A stretch of 64,000 nucleotides of DNA from Pseudomonas triticicola (GTDB lineage: Bacteria > Pseudomonadota > Gammaproteobacteria > Pseudomonadales > Pseudomonadaceae). This document shows, one piece after another, positions 63,061 through 64,000 of the stretch; position 1 is the first letter of the stretch; every line of letters starts with the position of its first letter. The DNA is taken from NCBI RefSeq assembly GCF_019145375.1, contig NZ_JAHSTX010000001.1, positions 3,447,001-3,511,000 of the forward strand. Direction: 5' to 3'. Made by a program: the position numbers and the translations under genes. The notes beneath the pieces are model-generated. The model searched no databases, was not told where the DNA came from, and was given only the letters and a program-made list of their open reading frames with translations.

Positions 63061-64000
63061 TTAGCCGAAGCCAGAGTTTCGCCGAGGTCTGTTCATCCAC
63101 TTGTCTTCGGCGGTTGCGCCATCAATCGCATGAACACCCTCCAACGGCGCTGTAAAACCGGCAACCAGCAGTTGTTGCGCCCATGGGCTCGGTGTTTCAC
63201 CGTGTTCTGCAAGCTGCGCTTGATGCCGTGCAGACGATGCCGCGTTCAACGACTGAAAGTCTACTGTGGGTGTACTCGAAGGCGGTGACAACGGCGCATT
63301 GACGGGGGTGGTCAAAACTCTGTGTTGAATACGCGTCTGCGCCTCTGAAATATTCATCACGTTGCCCAGGGCAACACCCGCTGCTCCAACCAGCTGTACG
63401 GCAGGATTGGAGGCGTGCATCAATAATTTCCCACCGACCTTGAAGCCCGTGGCGACAGCTCCCCGTCTTTTAGCCAATACGTTGGGATCTTCAACAGGGC
63501 TGTTGAAAGCGACAGACAAGGGTCCCATCACCCGACTGGTAGCCTCCTCTCCCACCACTCTGTTCATCGCTGATGAAACCAGCTCTCCGGAGTGATAAAG
63601 CACAGCACCGGAGGGCGACGCCGTGTTCGTCCGGGCAGCAGCGATAACGTGGGCCTGATGGGTGTTGAGCATGGAGTTGTCCCGGGCACCCAGCTCCGCC
63701 AGTACCAAGGGTATTTCACCGCGGAAGGCCTGGACGTCAGGGTTGGGGTCATTCTCGAAGTAACGGCGCACGGGCTGCATGCCGGCGGCTTGCACGGGAT
63801 TGACCAGTTTTTTGTCGGCAAGATCGTGATACACCCGATCGCCAGCAGGCTTGTCGGGCTTGTCGGGCTTTCGCCCGTCGCTGTCCCTGTAAGTCATTGG
63901 GTTATTGCGCAGCGCGCGATAGCGATTATGGCCGTCGATCGCTCCGCCAGGATCGCTATTCAGCCAGCGTTGCAGCCACGGCACGTAATAGCGAAACCCG
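63061..64000 (-). CDS. TccC-like Rhs protein, C-terminal end with unrecognised effector (cut by window edge)
   Basis: The minus-strand frame is open to base 64000 and ends at 63061. The visible N-terminal stretch, GFRYYVPWLQRWLNSDPGG and on to MTYRDSDG, is the end of an Rhs core. Arg, Asp and Asp occur at the same 13- and 23-residue spacings as in the other TccC-like gene, so the autoprotease is probably intact. The residue after DSDG is Arg rather than the Leu seen in DSNGL. About 270 residues follow: a charged KPDKPDKPAGD linker, helical segments, and a small-residue hydrophobic stretch (AVQLVGAAGVALGNVM). I recognise no toxin family in it. The segment is A/T-richer than algA. Confidence 0.85.
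   Translation of the reverse strand, partial: GFRYYVPWLQRWLNSDPGGAIDGHNRYRALRNNPMTYRDSDGRKPDKPDKPAGDRVYHDLADKKLVNPVQAAGMQPVRRYFENDPNPDVQAFRGEIPLVLAELGARDNSMLNTHQAHVIAAARTNTASPSGAVLYHSGELVSSAMNRVVGEEATSRVMGPLSVAFNSPVEDPNVLAKRRGAVATGFKVGGKLLMHASNPAVQLVGAAGVALGNVMNISEAQTRIQHRVLTTPVNAPLSPPSSTPTVDFQSLNAASSARHQAQLAEHGETPSPWAQQLLVAGFTAPLEGVHAIDGATAEDKWMNRPRRNSGFG

Overview
This window is chromosomal DNA of a fluorescent-type Pseudomonas (P. fluorescens/P. putida lineage, not P. aeruginosa). The evidence is the protein sequences themselves, the GC-rich coding style, a complete alginate operon, an aapJQMP transporter, a dau (D-arginine) cluster and repeated GAGCCTGCTCGCGA-type REP palindromes. Nearly all of it is core housekeeping DNA. 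Accessory material is confined to two Tc-toxin C-subunit-like Rhs genes, one orphan small gene and a toxin-antitoxin pair.

Layout, left to right. The 5' part of purL (minus) diverges from mltF (plus). Next, on the minus strand, come pdxJ, recO, era, rnc, lepB and lepA, followed by the LPS-export permeases lptG and lptF. pepA, holC and a small unknown gene then run rightward. Between that unit and valS lies a large minus-strand Rhs/TccC-like gene. Its C-terminal 296 residues look like an ExoY/edema-factor nucleotidyl cyclase. valS is followed by an unrecognised A/T-rich gene, rlmF, an HU gene, ndpA and a membrane-anchored glutaredoxin. A set of minus-strand genes comes next: GST, GIY-YIG, NTF2-like, a CynX-like MFS transporter and a GntR/FCD regulator. 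Then come mqsRA, the aapJQMP amino-acid ABC transporter (minus), a carboxylesterase, rhlB, dauB-dauA-dauR, a polar amino-acid binding protein, moaC-moaD-moaE, a PIN-PhoH ATPase and a polysaccharide-deacetylase-like protein. yaaA and about 800 bp of non-coding DNA precede the full alginate operon: algD, alg8, alg44, algK, algE, algG, algX, algL, algI, algJ, algF, algA. The right edge cuts into a second TccC-like Rhs gene with a different, unrecognised C-terminal effector.

How genes work together. The alg genes encode GDP-mannuronate supply (AlgA, AlgD), polymerisation and c-di-GMP control (Alg8, Alg44), periplasmic handling (AlgK, G, X, L), acetylation (AlgI, J, F, X) and outer-membrane export (AlgE). 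DauA and DauB together convert D-arginine to L-arginine under DauR. LptF and LptG move lipopolysaccharide out of the inner membrane. MoaC, D and E act in molybdopterin synthesis.

Three intergenic repeat families are visible: REP/REPIN pairs (six complete pairs plus variants), two copies of a roughly 150-bp long inverted repeat, and AAGCTTGCAGCTT-type repeats. The most notable content is the pair of orphan TccC-like genes with swapped effector domains. One effector is a probable nucleotidyl cyclase with no neighbouring immunity gene.
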